A stretch of DNA of 64,000 nt, from assembly GCA_900542295.1 (NCBI GenBank), contig UQNJ01000003.1, positions 62,001 through 126,000 on the forward strand, given 5' to 3'. Source of the stretch: an uncultured Eubacteriales bacterium (GTDB lineage: Bacteria > Bacillota > Clostridia > Peptostreptococcales > Anaerovoracaceae). Under the pieces are notes generated by a model, which searched no databases, had not been told where the DNA came from, and was given only the letters and a program-made list of their open reading frames with translations. Below are positions 8,290-16,853 of this stretch, in pieces; within the stretch, counting starts at the first letter, position 1; the number at the start of each line of letters is the position of its first letter. A program made the position numbers and the translations under genes.

Positions 8290-8982
8290 ATGATATATAC
8301 AAAAGAAGTAGAGAATATGTGTCCCGTTAACAAAGGGGCGTACCATGGTCCCAGCCCTATTCCCCAGGAAGGAAAATGGGTGCAGGTTAAAGAAGTATCG
8401 GACATTTCAGGACTTACGCATGGTGTTGGCTGGTGCGCACCTCAACAGGGAGCCTGTAAGCTCACTTTAAATATTAAAGACGGAATTATAGAAGAAGCTC
8501 TTGTAGAAACATTGGGATGCTCAGGAATGACTCATTCAGCAGCTATGGCAGGAGAAATTCTTGTCGGAAAGACTCTTCTTGAGGCTCTTAATACAGACCT
8601 TGTATGCGACGCTATAAATACAGCTATGAGAGAGTTGTTTCTTCAGATTGTTTACGGACGCAGCCAGTCGGCATTTTCTGAGGGCGGACTTGCTGTAGGC
8701 GCCGGTCTTGAAGATTTGGGAAAGGGTACCAGAAGTCAGGTTGGAACCATATATTCCACAAAGGCGAAGGGTGCAAGATATCTTGAGCTGGCAGAAGGAT
8801 ATATAACAGAAATAGGCCTTGATGAAGAAAATAACATTATAGGATATAAATATGTAAATTTAGGAAAGCTTATGGATGCACTTAAAGCAGGCGAAGATTC
8901 TGCCGAAGCTCTTGAAAAGGCAGGCGGCACTTACGGAAGATTTGACGAAGCAGTTAAGACTATAGATCCAAGGAAGGAATAG
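8290..8982 (+). CDS. IscU/NifU-like iron-sulfur cluster scaffold protein
   Basis: A 230-residue protein resembling the IscU/NifU N-terminal scaffold, with an extra N-terminal part and C-terminal tail compared with IscU (about 130 residues). The core ACKLTLNIKDGIIEEALVETLGCSGMTHSA parallels the IscU pattern in which a cysteine follows the strand and another lies in a GC-S-A turn (split here over adjoining stretches). Other cysteines sit in GWCAPQQGAC. Start 8290 has AGGAGGG upstream. The next gene, 9 bp away, encodes a GGGtGRT protein; in anaerobic Firmicutes the two families occur as neighbours. That suggests a joint function in cluster or metal handling. No cysteine desulfurase is adjacent. 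The exact role is unknown. Confidence 0.75.
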   Translation: MIYTKEVENMCPVNKGAYHGPSPIPQEGKWVQVKEVSDISGLTHGVGWCAPQQGACKLTLNIKDGIIEEALVETLGCSGMTHSAAMAGEILVGKTLLEALNTDLVCDAINTAMRELFLQIVYGRSQSAFSEGGLAVGAGLEDLGKGTRSQVGTIYSTKAKGARYLELAEGYITEIGLDEENNIIGYKYVNLGKLMDALKAGEDSAEALEKAGGTYGRFDEAVKTIDPRKE

Positions 8983-8991
8983 GAGGAAGTA

Positions 8992-9987
8992 ATGATTACT
9001 TTTGAAAATTACGACAGAAAGATTGATAAAATTCAGGCTGTTCTTAGAAAGTATTCCATCAAGGATCTCAAAGAAGCAGCAGATATCTGTGAGAAGGCGG
9101 GATTTGATCCGAGAAAGATAGTAAAGGAAATACAGCCGATATGTTTTGATGATGCATGCTGGGCATATACAGCAGGCGCAGCAATAGCAATAAAAAAAGG
9201 ATGCAGCAAGGCAGCTGATGCAGCAGAAGCTATAGGCGAGGGACTCCAGGCATTCTGTCTTGATGGTTCGGTGGCTGAAGACAGAAAAGTAGGGCTTGGA
9301 CATGGAAATCTGGCGGCTATGCTGCTTCGTGAAGAAACACAGTGCTTTGCATTTTTGGCAGGTCATGAGTCATTTGCAGCTGCGGAAGGCGCAATAGGAA
9401 TTGCCAAATCTGCAAACAAAGTACGTAAGAACCCTTTGAGAGTAATACTTAACGGTCTTGGGAAAGATGCGGCTCAGATAATTTCAAGAATAAACGGATT
9501 TACATATGTCCAGACTGAATTTGATTATTCGGCAGGTACTGTAAAAGCAGTTAAAGAAACTCCGTATTCCAAAGGTGAAAGATCTGAGGTCCGCTGCTAC
9601 GGAGCAGATGACGTAAGAGAAGGCGTTGCAATTATGCATCTTGAAAAGGTAGATGTGTCCATAACGGGAAATTCCACAAACCCGACAAGATTCCAGCACC
9701 CTGTTGCAGGAACATACAAGAAAGAATGTGTTCAGCAGGGTAAAAAATATTTCTCGGTAGCTTCAGGAGGAGGCACCGGAAGAACGCTTCATCCAGATAA
9801 CATGGCAGCAGGTCCGGCTTCATACGGAATGACTGATACCATGGGAAGAATGCATTCTGACGCTCAGTTTGCAGGCTCATCCTCAGTTCCTGCCCATGTT
9901 GCAATGATGGGATTCATAGGAATGGGGAACAATCCGATGGTAGGAGCGACTGTAGCAGTTGCAGTAGCAGTTGAAGAATCAAGATAA
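8992..9987 (+). CDS. GGGtGRT family protein of unknown function
   Basis: A 331-residue protein with the name-giving motif SGGGTGRTLHPDNMAAG, followed by a glycine- and methionine-rich C-terminus (YGMTDTMGRMHSD, MGFIGMGNNPMVGATVAVA). The N-terminal half is helical and has two to three cysteines (KAGFDPRKIVKEIQPICFDDACW region). It is predicted cytoplasmic with no signal peptide. The gene starts 9 bp after the scaffold gene with AGGAGGAAGT as ribosome binding site, so the two form one transcription unit. The family is recognised in databases by its motif, but I know of no established reaction. The pairing suggests a role in iron-sulfur or redox chemistry. Confidence 0.8.
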   Translation: MITFENYDRKIDKIQAVLRKYSIKDLKEAADICEKAGFDPRKIVKEIQPICFDDACWAYTAGAAIAIKKGCSKAADAAEAIGEGLQAFCLDGSVAEDRKVGLGHGNLAAMLLREETQCFAFLAGHESFAAAEGAIGIAKSANKVRKNPLRVILNGLGKDAAQIISRINGFTYVQTEFDYSAGTVKAVKETPYSKGERSEVRCYGADDVREGVAIMHLEKVDVSITGNSTNPTRFQHPVAGTYKKECVQQGKKYFSVASGGGTGRTLHPDNMAAGPASYGMTDTMGRMHSDAQFAGSSSVPAHVAMMGFIGMGNNPMVGATVAVAVAVEESR

Positions 9988-10023
9988 ACACAGAAAAAAC
10001 ACATAACATAATCGTATGAAGTA

Positions 10024-10052
10024 TTGATTTTATTGCATGATAATGCTAAAAT
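10024..10052 (+). promoter_or_regulatory. Extended -10 promoter for the nucleoside ABC operon
   Basis: TTGATT (10024-10029), 17-bp spacer, TAAAAT (10047-10052) with the extended TGC just before it. The lipoprotein start lies 46 bp downstream. No purine riboswitch was recognised in this leader. Confidence 0.6.
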
Positions 10053-10098
10053 TATTACGCATTAATTTATTTTCTAATACGGAAATATGGAGGAAAAA

Positions 10099-11112
10099 AT
10101 GAAAAAGATTATTTCACTTTTACTTGTACTGACGCTTATACTGTCGGCATTTTCACTGGCAGGATGTTCAAGCAAGACAGAAGGCGAAGGTGACGCATTG
10201 ACAGTTTGTGTAGTAGTATCTTCGGCATTTGGAGACAAATCCTTTAACGATTCTGCTAAAGAAGGAGTAGACAAGCTTAAAGAAGACTACGGAATCAACG
10301 TAAAGACAATAGAATGTCAGCAGGAAAACTTCAAACAGCGTATGATGGAAGCTGCGGAAGAATCCGATGTTGTAGTTCCTGTAGGTTGGGAATTCTATGA
10401 AATTTCCGATGTTGCAAAGGAATATCCGGATACTAAGTTCATCTGGGTAGACAACCCGGCAGAGGGAATTGAAGACTTACCAAACGTACTTTCAATACTG
10501 TATGCACAGAACGAGGGTTCATTCCTGGCAGGATATATTGCGGCAAGCATGTCTAAGACAGGCGTTGTAGGAGCAGTAGGAGGAGAAGACAATAATACTA
10601 TAAATGACTTCCTCGTTGGATATACAGAGGGCGCCAAGTATGCAAATCCTGATGTAAAAGTAGTTACAAACTATGCTAACACTTATGAAGATCCTGCAAA
10701 GGGCAAAGAATGTGCATTAGCTCTCAACAGTCAGGGCGCCGATGTTATTTTTGCTGTAGCAGGAAACACAGGAAACGGTGTATTTGCAGCAGCTAAAGAA
10801 AAAGGATTCCAGGTAATCGGTGTTGACTAGGATCAGAAAATATCTGCTCCTGAGTACGACGAACAGATTATCTGCTCGATGAAAAAAGAAGTAGGAACTT
10901 CCATATATGATACTATCAAGGCTCTTATTGAAGAAGAAACTTGGAATGGCGGAAGAATATGGACTGCCGATATGGCTACCGGATACGTTTCTATAGCTTA
11001 CGGTAATGAAGATTCGGTTCAGCAGGTGAGCGATGAGCTTAAGGCAGCTGCCGACGATGTAAAAGGTAAGATCGTTGCAGGTGAAATCAAGGTTTCAACA
11101 ACAAGACAGTAG
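10099..11112 (+). pseudogene. BMP-family nucleoside-binding lipoprotein, interrupted by an in-frame amber codon
   Basis: Substrate-binding lipoprotein of the BmpA/PnrA/NupN family that captures purine nucleosides for the ABC genes downstream. Start 10099 has GGAGGA just upstream; the lipobox SLAGC places the lipidated cysteine at residue 23. The frame reads to codon 243 (GVD), hits TAG at 10828-10830, then continues in the same phase from GAT CAG through a normal family C-terminus (ICSMKK, TADMATGYVSIAYG) to TAG at 11110-11112. Family members usually have GVDxDQ here with a small residue, so a TCG-to-TAG change would explain it with one base. Truncation would remove about 95 residues, including the second lobe and hinge. 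It is either a recent nonsense mutation, a sequencing error, or a suppressed amber. Annotation pipelines may call two ORFs, 10099-10830 and 10879-11112. Confidence 0.85.
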
Positions 11113-11162
11113 ACAGTAATGTATCTAAAGAAATTATAGAAAATAAATAAATCCGCACATGA

Positions 11163-11194
11163 GGCGTAGCGTTAAATGCGCTACGCCGTTTTTT
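11163..11194 (+). terminator. Intercistronic terminator between lipoprotein and ABC ATPase genes
   Basis: Stem GGCGTAGCG / CGCTACGCC (11163-11171 with 11179-11187), 7-nt loop, GTTTTTT tail. Partial read-through would make the binding protein more abundant than the membrane parts, as in many ABC operons. It also rules out the ATG at 11159 as the ATPase start. Confidence 0.85.
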
Positions 11195-11212
11195 ATAATA
11201 AGAGGTAAAGTT

Positions 11213-12793
11213 TTGCAGGATACTATAGTAAAATTCGAGAATATATCCATGCAGTTTCCGGGCGTACTTGCCAATGACAATGTTTCCCTTGAAATAAAGA
11301 AGGGGGAAGTATTCGCACTTGTAGGTGAAAACGGAGCCGGCAAGAGCACGCTTATGAATATATTGTATGGAATTCACAGACCCACTGACGGGAATGTATA
11401 TGTTAAGGGCGAAAAAATTGAAAAGTTTAAGCCTATGGAAGCTATCAACAGAGGCGTGGGAATGGTACATCAGCACTTTATGCTGGTACCATCTTTTACA
11501 GTTGCACAGAATATCGTACTGAGCAAAGAGCCTAAAAAAATGGGCTTTATGTACGACCTGAAGAAAGCTGACAGTGAAGTTTCGGCATTGTCTGCGGAAT
11601 ACGGACTGAAGATAGACCCAAAAGCTATTGTCGGAGAGATAAGCGTAGGAATACAACAAAGAGTTGAAATCCTGAAAACTCTTTACAGGGGAGCCGACAT
11701 TCTGATACTTGATGAGCCTACTGCGGTCTTGACTCCTCAGGAGACGGAAGAACTGTTTAATGTAATAAGAAGAATAGTAAAAGAAAAGGGTATGACTGTA
11801 ATTATAATAACCCATAAGCTCTATGAGGTTATGTCTATATCCGACAGGGTAGGTGTAATGCGCCAAGGTAAATTAGTAGGCGTGGAAAAAACTGAGAATG
11901 TTAACGAGAAAATTCTTTCTTCTATGATGGTAGGAAGAGAAGTCTTGTTTGATAATATAGAAAAAACAGGTGTCTGCGGAGATGTGCTTATAGAAGCAAA
12001 AAATCTCTTTGTCGCAGATAACAGAGGGCTTATGGCAGTAAACGGCATAGACCTTTCTGTAAGAGCCGGAGAAATATTGGGAATAGCAGCCATAGAGGGA
12101 AATGGGCAGAGCGAACTTGCAGAGGCGCTTACCGGCATGCGTCCGATTGAGAAGGGAAGTTTTTATATATCAGGACAAAGTGCCGCCGGCAAAAACCCGA
12201 GAGAAGTTAGAAAGTTAGGCTTGGCTCATATTCCGGAGGACAGAATTTCCACAGGTGTAGCAATGCCGTCAACTATTGCAGAAAATATGATTATAGGCAA
12301 GGAGAGAAGCGAAGAATTTGCAATCAAGGGTATTCACCTTCGTCAATCAAGTGTAACGAAATATGCAAAAATGTTATTCGACAAATTCGATCTCAGAGGC
12401 GCAGGAATAGGTACTCAGGTAGGATCTTTATCGGGGGGAAACATGCAGAAGGTTGTAGTGGCAAGAGAGTTTTCTTTAGATACACCTGTGCTTGTTATTT
12501 CTCAGCCCACAAGAGGTGTGGATGTAGGAGCGATAGAGTTTATACATAAGCAGATAATAGAAAAAAGAAATAAGGGCTGTGCCATACTCCTTATAAGTGC
12601 AGATCTTGATGAGGTATTTCGCCTTTCAGACAGAATCATAACGCTTTATGAAGGAAAAATAACAGGAGAATTTAAACCGGGTGAGATAGATAAGATGGGT
12701 ATAAGTTATTATATGACAGGGGACAGAAGCAAAGAGAAAGAATCTTCTGATGATATGTCCGGCCTCAGGAAAGGAGGTCTCGTAAATGAATAA
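11213..12793 (+). CDS. Nucleoside ABC transporter, tandem ATP-binding protein (NupO/YufO-like)
   Basis: A 526-residue protein with two fused nucleotide-binding domains that powers nucleoside import. The first domain has Walker A GENGAGKS (38-45), a Q-loop with VHQHFML, a degenerate signature (VGEISVGIQQRVEI) and Walker B ILDEPTAVL. The second has a changed P-loop (IEGNGQSE), a good signature LSGGNMQK and a modified Walker B VISQPTRGVDVG, so the domains are asymmetric, as in sugar and nucleoside importers of this group. I place the start at TTG 11213, because AGAGGT sits 6-7 bases upstream and the longer frame starts inside the terminator hairpin. It overlaps the next gene by 8 nt. Confidence 0.9.
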   Translation: MQDTIVKFENISMQFPGVLANDNVSLEIKKGEVFALVGENGAGKSTLMNILYGIHRPTDGNVYVKGEKIEKFKPMEAINRGVGMVHQHFMLVPSFTVAQNIVLSKEPKKMGFMYDLKKADSEVSALSAEYGLKIDPKAIVGEISVGIQQRVEILKTLYRGADILILDEPTAVLTPQETEELFNVIRRIVKEKGMTVIIITHKLYEVMSISDRVGVMRQGKLVGVEKTENVNEKILSSMMVGREVLFDNIEKTGVCGDVLIEAKNLFVADNRGLMAVNGIDLSVRAGEILGIAAIEGNGQSELAEALTGMRPIEKGSFYISGQSAAGKNPREVRKLGLAHIPEDRISTGVAMPSTIAENMIIGKERSEEFAIKGIHLRQSSVTKYAKMLFDKFDLRGAGIGTQVGSLSGGNMQKVVVAREFSLDTPVLVISQPTRGVDVGAIEFIHKQIIEKRNKGCAILLISADLDEVFRLSDRIITLYEGKITGEFKPGEIDKMGISYYMTGDRSKEKESSDDMSGLRKGGLVNE

Positions 12794-13883
12794 ACTTACG
12801 AATTCTATCAGGAAAAACAAAACATATCTTACTTCTCTTGTGTTAAGTATCACAATAGCATTGATAATAGGCGGAATACTTATGGCAATCACCGGATTTA
12901 ATCCTTTGGAGGGATACGGCGCTATGCTTAAGGGAGTATTCGGCTCATCAAGAGTATTTGGAAATACTTTGGCCAAGATGCTTACCCTTTGCTTGACCGG
13001 ATTAGCCATGACAGTGGGAGCAAAAGCCGGACTGTTTAATGTGGGCGGAGAAGGCCAGCTTTTTCTTGGCGGACTTGCGGCAACCATGACAGGTGTATAT
13101 CTCCAGGGCGTTACGCCGATTTTAGCTGTACCGGCCGCATTCCTTTCGGCAATAGTAGTCGGCGGATTTTATGCATGGATACCTGCAGTACTGAAAGTCA
13201 AGCTGCAAGTAAGTGAAGTTATAACGACCATTATGATGAATTCCGTGGCCATATATGTATGTACCTATCTTGTAAACAGCAGCGGACCGCTTGCTACCGA
13301 TGATCCGGGAGTTTTGGGAGGTACGGAAGCAATACCGGAAGTCTTCAGATTTGCACAGATAATACCTCGCTCCAACTTGAGCACCGCCATAATATACAGC
13401 GCATTTATAGCGTTTGTATGCTGGTATTTGATGCAGAAAACAAGCATAGGTCTTGAAATAAAAGTTACAGGTGAAAACGAACGTTTTGCATTCTTTGCAG
13501 GACTGCCTAAAGAGAAGATAATGATATGGTCAATGGTTGCTTCAGGGGCAATATGCGGACTCGTTGGAATGTTCGAAGTATATGGTTATCAGTTCAGATT
13601 TCAGGACAGCATAAGTAACGAATTTTATTATGACGGAATGCTTGTTGCAATGATAATGAATTATAATCCGATAGGCATAATAATAATGAGTTTCTTTTTT
13701 GCAGTAATAGATATAGGAGCCAATGCGATGGAATTTTCAACAGGAGTATCGGGAGAAATATCAGATATAATTTTTGCCGTAATTATATTCCTGATGGCCG
13801 CAGAAAGCGGCATAACCAAGGCTCTCACCCAGAAAGTTTCTCAGAGACGTCTTAGAGAGAAACTTAGAAAGGAGGCGCACTGA
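12786..13883 (+). CDS. Nucleoside ABC transporter permease (NupP/YufP-like)
   Basis: A 365-residue integral membrane permease of the BPD_transp_2 type, with about eight to ten hydrophobic segments from residue 16 on. The conserved FNVGGEGQLFLGGL segment and the long periplasmic loop before AQIIPRSNLS are typical of NupP/YufP. GGAGGT ribosome binding site just before ATG 12786, inside the end of the ATPase gene (8-nt overlap); the stop overlaps the ATG of the second permease. Its partners are the ATPase and the next permease. Substrate most likely purine nucleosides by family, not proved by sequence. Confidence 0.9.
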   Translation: MNKLTNSIRKNKTYLTSLVLSITIALIIGGILMAITGFNPLEGYGAMLKGVFGSSRVFGNTLAKMLTLCLTGLAMTVGAKAGLFNVGGEGQLFLGGLAATMTGVYLQGVTPILAVPAAFLSAIVVGGFYAWIPAVLKVKLQVSEVITTIMMNSVAIYVCTYLVNSSGPLATDDPGVLGGTEAIPEVFRFAQIIPRSNLSTAIIYSAFIAFVCWYLMQKTSIGLEIKVTGENERFAFFAGLPKEKIMIWSMVASGAICGLVGMFEVYGYQFRFQDSISNEFYYDGMLVAMIMNYNPIGIIIMSFFFAVIDIGANAMEFSTGVSGEISDIIFAVIIFLMAAESGITKALTQKVSQRRLREKLRKEAH

Positions 13884-14830
13884 TGGACAGCTTTTTGGAA
13901 GTTTTTAATATAGGGCTTTTTCAAAACACTTTGAGAACTGCGACTCCTGTTATTTTGGCAGCTATGGGCGGTCTCATGACTGAACAGGCAGGTATAATGA
14001 ATATCGGAATGGATGGCATGATACTGATAGGTGCGTTTGTGGCAGTGGCTTTCAGCTTTACCATGAGCAGTGCAGCTATGGGAGTGCTGGTTGCAGTATT
14101 GTGCGGCATACTCATAGGATTGTTTTTCGCTCTGTTTGTAGTGAAATTCAGAAGTGACGAGTTTATCATCGGAATGGCACTCAATACATTTGCAGGAGGA
14201 CTGACAGTATATTTGCTCAGATCTATCTTCGGAGTTAAAGGAACCTTCTCAAATACAGGCATAGTTGCACTTCCGACAGTACATATCGATTTTCTTGATA
14301 AGATTCCCATTCTGGGACCTTTACTTAACGACAACTCCATATTTGTATACATAACATGGATATTTGTATTTGCAGCATGGTTCTTTTTGTACAGAACTCC
14401 TTACGGCTTCTGGATGAGGGCTGCGGGTGAACATCCCGAATCGCTGGAAACAGCCGGAGTAAGTGCTCAGAAAATGAAATTTCTTGCAAGTATACTTTGC
14501 GGAGTATTTTGCGGATTTGCCGGTGCACATTTATCCTTAGGGTATTTGACTATGTTTACTGAGGGAATGAGCAACAGCAGAGGTTTTATTGCTTTTGCAT
14601 GTGTTATATTCGGAATGGCCAACCCGCCTAAAGTCTTTCTGGCAGCGCTGCTGTTCGGATTCCTGGATGCTTTGGGACTTAGACTGCAAAGTATAGGGAT
14701 ACCATCGGATTTAACTTCTACATTGCCATATATAGCGACTGTTTTGATGCTTGTGTATATTGTAGTGAGTACAGGAAAGAAAAAGAGAAGAAAAGCACAG
14801 AATCAATTAAAAATAAGCGAAAGCGCTTAA
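13883..14830 (+). CDS. Nucleoside ABC transporter permease (NupQ/YufQ-like)
   Basis: A 315-residue second permease of the importer, about eight hydrophobic segments, with the paralogous MNIGMDGMILIGAF motif that matches the NVGGEGQLF site of its partner. It begins on the last base of the preceding gene (overlapping stop and start, with GGAGG upstream) and ends in a basic cytoplasmic tail. It forms a heterodimer channel with the other permease. If the lipoprotein gene is truly broken, this channel may be orphaned or served by another binding protein. Confidence 0.9.
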   Translation: MDSFLEVFNIGLFQNTLRTATPVILAAMGGLMTEQAGIMNIGMDGMILIGAFVAVAFSFTMSSAAMGVLVAVLCGILIGLFFALFVVKFRSDEFIIGMALNTFAGGLTVYLLRSIFGVKGTFSNTGIVALPTVHIDFLDKIPILGPLLNDNSIFVYITWIFVFAAWFFLYRTPYGFWMRAAGEHPESLETAGVSAQKMKFLASILCGVFCGFAGAHLSLGYLTMFTEGMSNSRGFIAFACVIFGMANPPKVFLAALLFGFLDALGLRLQSIGIPSDLTSTLPYIATVLMLVYIVVSTGKKKRRKAQNQLKISESA

Positions 14831-14855
14831 TTAAATATATAAAAGGGGAAAAAAC

Positions 14856-15983
14856 ATGAAGAAATTTTTATCTACATTGATGATTTTAACTATGTGTGCA
14901 GGGATGAGTTTATCCCTCGCAGGATGTGGAAGTTCAGAGCCTTACAGCGGATATGACTTGTCTGAATATATCAAACTTCCTGACTATAATTCATTTGAAA
15001 CTTCACTGCCTCAGATATCAATTACCGATGATGATATTTCGAAGGAAATAAACTCAAGACTTGAAGCAGCGGCGACTACTGATAAAATAACAGAAGGAAC
15101 TGTTGAAAAGGGAGACAGTGTGACCGTAAAATTTAAAGGAACCCTTGCTGACGGAAGCTCACCTGAGGGCATGAACTCCGAAGGCTACGATCTCACACTG
15201 GGCTCAGGAAGCATGATAGATGGATTTGAGGAAGGTATTTTTGGAGCAACAATAGGTGAAGAAGTTTCTCTTGATCTTAAGTTCCCTGATCCATATACAA
15301 ATAATGAAGAACTTTCAGGCAAGGATGTAAATTTTAAGGTTACTGTTTTAAGCAAGAATGTAAAAAATGTTCCTGAACTGAATGAAGAATTTGTAAAGGC
15401 CAACAGCGAACAGGAAACGGTGGAAGATTACAAAACCGCAGTTGCCAAGGAACTGGAACAGAAAGCCTATGATGAAGAACTTTATAAGATTAAATCAGAA
15501 CTTTACTCTCAGATAGTAAGCGAGACGGAAGTTATCAAATATCCTGAAAAAGAACTTAAAAAGCAGATAAAGGAACTTAATAAGAGCTATAAGGAACTTG
15601 CAAAAAACAGCGGCAAGGACTGGGAAGAATACAGAGACGAGACTCTTGGCGTAAATGAGGAAGAGTACGATGAGCAAATAGAACTTTATGCTCAGGAACT
15701 GATAAAGCAGGAAATGATAATTTATGAAATAGCCAAGAAGGAAGACCTTGAAGTAACTGAAGAAGAGTATGACGAATATCTTAAAAACATGCTGGCTTCT
15801 TCAAATTTCGAGGATGAAAAGGCATTTAAGGAATATACCGGAATGTCTTTGGAAAAGTATGCCGAAACATATAAACTTGACAGAGATTTAATTTTGACAA
15901 AGGAACTTGATAAAATTTATGACAGGCTCACAGGGGCATCAGACAGTTCTTCTGACAATGAAGAAACAGCCGGTGAAGAATAA
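14856..15983 (+). CDS. Trigger-factor-like FKBP-type peptidyl-prolyl isomerase lipoprotein
   Basis: A 375-residue lipoprotein: signal peptide with lipobox SLAGC (Cys24), an FKBP domain at about 95-175 (GDSVTVKFKGTLADG, LGSGSMIDGFEEGIFG), then a long charged helical domain like the trigger factor C-terminal chaperone arms, ending in a low-complexity acidic tail. It lacks the ribosome-binding N-terminal domain of trigger factor, so it is a surface foldase acting on secreted proteins, comparable in role to PrsA. It starts 25 bp after the nucleoside permease and may ride on that operon, though the functions are unrelated. Confidence 0.85.
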   Translation: MKKFLSTLMILTMCAGMSLSLAGCGSSEPYSGYDLSEYIKLPDYNSFETSLPQISITDDDISKEINSRLEAAATTDKITEGTVEKGDSVTVKFKGTLADGSSPEGMNSEGYDLTLGSGSMIDGFEEGIFGATIGEEVSLDLKFPDPYTNNEELSGKDVNFKVTVLSKNVKNVPELNEEFVKANSEQETVEDYKTAVAKELEQKAYDEELYKIKSELYSQIVSETEVIKYPEKELKKQIKELNKSYKELAKNSGKDWEEYRDETLGVNEEEYDEQIELYAQELIKQEMIIYEIAKKEDLEVTEEEYDEYLKNMLASSNFEDEKAFKEYTGMSLEKYAETYKLDRDLILTKELDKIYDRLTGASDSSSDNEETAGEE

Positions 15984-16045
15984 ATCTGTGATGTAATATT
16001 TATCATCCTCGGAGAATATACTTGTCTAAATGGGAGGTACCGGGG

Positions 16046-16288
16046 ATGATAAGTACAGACAAACTTAAGAATAAAGAAGTTATAAACATCGGAGACGGCA
16101 GAAGTCTGGGATTTGTATATGATATTGAAGTAGACTTGGACAAAGGTGCGATAGATGGTATCGTGATACCGGCAAGCCGCGGCTTTATGGGACTGTTCTC
16201 CAAAGGAGAGGGAGATACGGTGATAAAATGGGAACGAGTAAGGACTGTAGGAGATGATGTGATTCTTGTGGATCTGGACAGTTTCTGA
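16046..16288 (+). CDS. YlmC/YmxH family PRC-barrel sporulation protein
   Basis: An 80-residue small protein with a PRC-barrel-like fold pattern (MISTDKLKNKEVINI, LGFVYDIEVDLDKGAIDGIVIP, then VIKWERVRTVGDDVILVD). YlmC/YmxH proteins are widespread in spore formers; expression in sporulation is known for some members but the biochemical role is not. GGGAGGT lies 9 bases before ATG 16046. It precedes nrdR by 53 bp, a frequent neighbourhood in Clostridia. Confidence 0.85.
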   Translation: MISTDKLKNKEVINIGDGRSLGFVYDIEVDLDKGAIDGIVIPASRGFMGLFSKGEGDTVIKWERVRTVGDDVILVDLDSF

Positions 16289-16341
16289 AAAACATTGGGC
16301 CGAAGCCGATAATATATAACATTAAACGGGAGGTAACTGCT

Positions 16342-16851
16342 ATGAAGTGCCCATATTGTGACAATGTCGATACTAAAGTTATAGACTCAAGACCCACAGA
16401 AGAGGGACATGCCATAAGACGAAGAAGAGAATGTGATCAATGCGGCAGAAGATTCACTACTTACGAAAAAGTTGAGGAAACAATTCTTATGGTAGTGAAA
16501 AAGGATGGCCGTCGGGAGGCTTTTGACAGAAACAAAATATTAAACGGCATTATAAAGGCATGTGAGAAGCGCCCTGTTTCAATGGCGCAGATGGAAAGCA
16601 TAGTAGACGAAATAGAAAAAACCATAAGCAATTCCATGAAAAAGGAAGTGGAAAGTTATAATATAGGAGAGTTGATAATGAATCTCCTTAAGAATGTGGA
16701 TGAGGTCGCTTATGTTAGATTTGCATCGGTGTACAGACAGTTTACAGATGTCAGCACTTTTATAAAAGAGATTGAAAAGCTGATAGGCCCTGCGATGCTG
16801 TCTGAAGAAAAAAACGCCGGGCAGAATAAAGAAGAAAAAACCGGAGAATAA
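16342..16851 (+). CDS. nrdR: Transcriptional repressor NrdR
   Basis: A 169-residue repressor of ribonucleotide reductase genes. The N-terminal zinc ribbon has Cys3, Cys6, Cys31 and Cys34, followed by RRFTTYE and an ATP-cone domain (about 49-139; VVKKDGRREAFDRNKI), which senses ATP/dATP. Length is slightly above the usual 150-160 because of an acidic-basic C-terminal tail. GGGAGGT precedes ATG 16342. cmk follows with only 2 bp between stop and start, so the two are co-transcribed; both serve nucleotide metabolism. Confidence 0.96.
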   Translation: MKCPYCDNVDTKVIDSRPTEEGHAIRRRRECDQCGRRFTTYEKVEETILMVVKKDGRREAFDRNKILNGIIKACEKRPVSMAQMESIVDEIEKTISNSMKKEVESYNIGELIMNLLKNVDEVAYVRFASVYRQFTDVSTFIKEIEKLIGPAMLSEEKNAGQNKEEKTGE

Positions 16852-16853
16852 TA

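Noticed and set aside
8860..9366. 168-codon minus-strand ORF
   Set aside because: Antisense shadow of the scaffold and GGGtGRT genes; cysteine- and phenylalanine-rich text typical of reverse reading of real genes.
9988..10098. Purine riboswitch before the nucleoside importer operon
   Set aside because: The conserved core and paired stems of the purine aptamer are absent; only a promoter is visible.
10828..10830. Pyrrolysine or other recoded amber
   Set aside because: The family position normally holds a small residue, no pyl genes are seen and other genes in the window end in TAG; a point mutation is simpler.
11087..11866. 259-codon minus-strand ORF
   Set aside because: Lies opposite the ABC ATPase and through the terminator; no domain or ribosome binding site.
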